Below are positions 63,171 to 64,000 of a DNA stretch of 64,000 nt, piece by piece. Where the stretch lies: assembly GCF_004217335.1 (NCBI RefSeq), contig NZ_SHMP01000003.1:744001-808000 (forward strand). The letters run 5' to 3'. The position numbers were made by a program, and so were the translations under genes. The notes below the pieces were generated by a model. That model did not search any database. It worked only from the letters and a program-made list of their open reading frames with translations, and was not told the origin of the DNA. This stretch comes from Natrinema hispanicum. Its GTDB lineage: Archaea; Halobacteriota; Halobacteria; Halobacteriales; Natrialbaceae. How positions within the stretch are numbered: position 1 is the stretch's first letter; each line of letters begins with the position of its first letter.

Positions 63171-63968
63171 CTAGACGCGCCGCGTCAGGTGTGCTCGGAC
63201 CGTCCGTTGACAGTCGCCACAGATGCCGTACAGCTGTGTCGCGGTCGACAGCAGCGGATATCGAGCGGGACCGCTCGCGTAGATCGATTCGATGACCGAT
63301 CGGTACCGTGGTCCGCTCGGCTCGTCTCGAGCCGTCGACCCAGCAAACTGTGCTTGTCGCCGCTTGAGACGCGTCTCGAGGCGATCCTGGTACGTCTCGA
63401 GTCGCTCGTGTTTGGCTCGCAAGTCGTCGAAGCCACACTGTAAGAACGACTCGTCGGCCGTCGCCTGTAGCCAGCCGACGATCGTGTTGATCTCCGTAAT
63501 TGCCGTCTCGAGTGTCGACCGTTCTTTCCGGACGATCTCCCGTCGGATCGCAAGCTCCCGGCGGCTGGTCGACACTGCCTCGAGCACCGCGGCTTTGAGT
63601 GGCGGCGTCCAGCCGGTGTCGGTCGCGAGCGCGGCGGCGACGTCTTCGGTCAGCGTGGTTGCCATCGCCTCGAACCGCGATTCGTCCTCGCAGCCGTTGT
63701 CGCTGGAGCGCCCAATGGTTTCGTCGAATGCCGTCCTGACGGACGCACAGTGATCGTCCGACGCCGACGGGGCCGCTCCACGTCCCTGAATCGCTTGTGT
63801 CGCCATGGGCGCTGCCGCCTGTTGGGCCTGAAACGCGGTCGGTTGTGCGGCCGGAACCGCTCGAACGCGGTCGGCGAACGCCTCGAGTGCCGCGTCGCGA
63901 TCCGCGAGCGTCTCCCACTCCTCGGCAAGACACTCGAGCGCTCGGTGGGCCGTCGTCGCTCCCGTCAT
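63171..63968 (-). CDS. Coiled-coil haloarchaeal protein, DUF7260-like
   Basis: The 265-residue helical protein has an N-terminal segment with Ala/Gln-rich stretch (QPTAFQAQQAAAPMATQAIQ), a long coiled coil (about 120-215: SRRELAIRREIVRKERSTLE ... RLETYQDRLETRLKRRQAQF) and a C-terminal YGICGDCQRTVRAHLTRRV with CGDC. It fits a family annotated DUF7260. The start at 63968 lies near the window edge, but the gene is complete. Function unknown. Confidence 0.7.
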   Translation of the reverse strand: MTGATTAHRALECLAEEWETLADRDAALEAFADRVRAVPAAQPTAFQAQQAAAPMATQAIQGRGAAPSASDDHCASVRTAFDETIGRSSDNGCEDESRFEAMATTLTEDVAAALATDTGWTPPLKAAVLEAVSTSRRELAIRREIVRKERSTLETAITEINTIVGWLQATADESFLQCGFDDLRAKHERLETYQDRLETRLKRRQAQFAGSTARDEPSGPRYRSVIESIYASGPARYPLLSTATQLYGICGDCQRTVRAHLTRRV

Positions 63969-64000
63969 CGGTCCTCCGCTTGGGCGCGAGTACAGACGAG

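Overview
The window is a piece of a haloarchaeal chromosome (class Halobacteria; a Natrialbales-type genus is plausible but not proven). The signs are high GC, strongly acidic proteins, frequent GTG starts with little Shine-Dalgarno signal, Tat-type lipoprotein signals, a PGF-CTERM surface protein, the archaeal family-D DNA polymerase large subunit, haloarchaeal 2Fe-2S ferredoxin and several small haloarchaeal families. I saw no rRNA, tRNA, CRISPR array or intact transposase.

Layout. 1-5.4 kb: a partial glutaredoxin-like gene, a CorC/HlyC-type CBS protein, a phosphate permease (PiT) and uracil phosphoribosyltransferase. 6.0-10.3 kb: a complete TAXI-TRAP uptake operon (binding lipoprotein, DUF1850 protein, fused permease). 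10.3-16.7 kb: small regulators, hisB, TrkH and hisA. 16.8-22.7 kb: a transport block with an SLC13-type permease, two further PiT permeases, a UspA protein and a two-TM coiled-coil protein with 23-residue tandem repeats. 22.9-26.8 kb: ferredoxin, prepilin-type peptidase, HIT protein, zinc-ribbon microprotein and uracil-DNA glycosylase. 26.9-30.4 kb: ileS followed by two vestigial copies of its own 3' end. 30.4-40.7 kb: SDR, a surface metallopeptidase-like protein, an H-NOX-like protein, PRPP synthetase, phosphohexomutase, a beta-helix protein with a tiny partner lipoprotein, and a DsbA-like lipoprotein. 40.8-50.1 kb: amino-acid biosynthesis (hisI, serA, serB, metX-metY), a DMT exporter and a transposase-less IS-like element at 45.1-45.6 kb. 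50.2-57.2 kb: a DsrE-like protein, an MFS permease, a small AT-richer patch and polC (DP2). 57.2-60.6 kb: two DUF7130-type paralogues flank an MFS/NikR-type regulator/membrane-protein island. 60.6-64 kb: panE, a NifU-domain protein and small haloarchaeal families.

How the genes work together. Much of the window is housekeeping: histidine (hisA, hisB, hisI at separate loci), serine (serA, serB), methionine (metX-metY, overlapping ATGA), nucleotide salvage and PRPP, translation (ileS), replication (polC) and Fe-S work (fer, NifU). Three PiT permeases, an SLC13 protein, TrkH and a TRAP system give heavy ion and carboxylate transport.

The most unusual material is non-coding: (1) four near-complete copies of an ~82-nt imperfect palindrome lying in gaps between genes, plus decayed copies; (2) a second inverted repeat seen next to two of them; (3) synonymous 'ghost' C-termini behind ileS; (4) an orphan IS200/IS605-like element holding a promoter-like box followed by a densely folded RNA-like segment; (5) runs of short triloop hairpins, one of which is identical in the orphan element and downstream of polC; (6) a shared dyad in front of two genes of the NikR-type island. 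All statements come from reading the sequence; no database search was run, and DUF names are given from memory.
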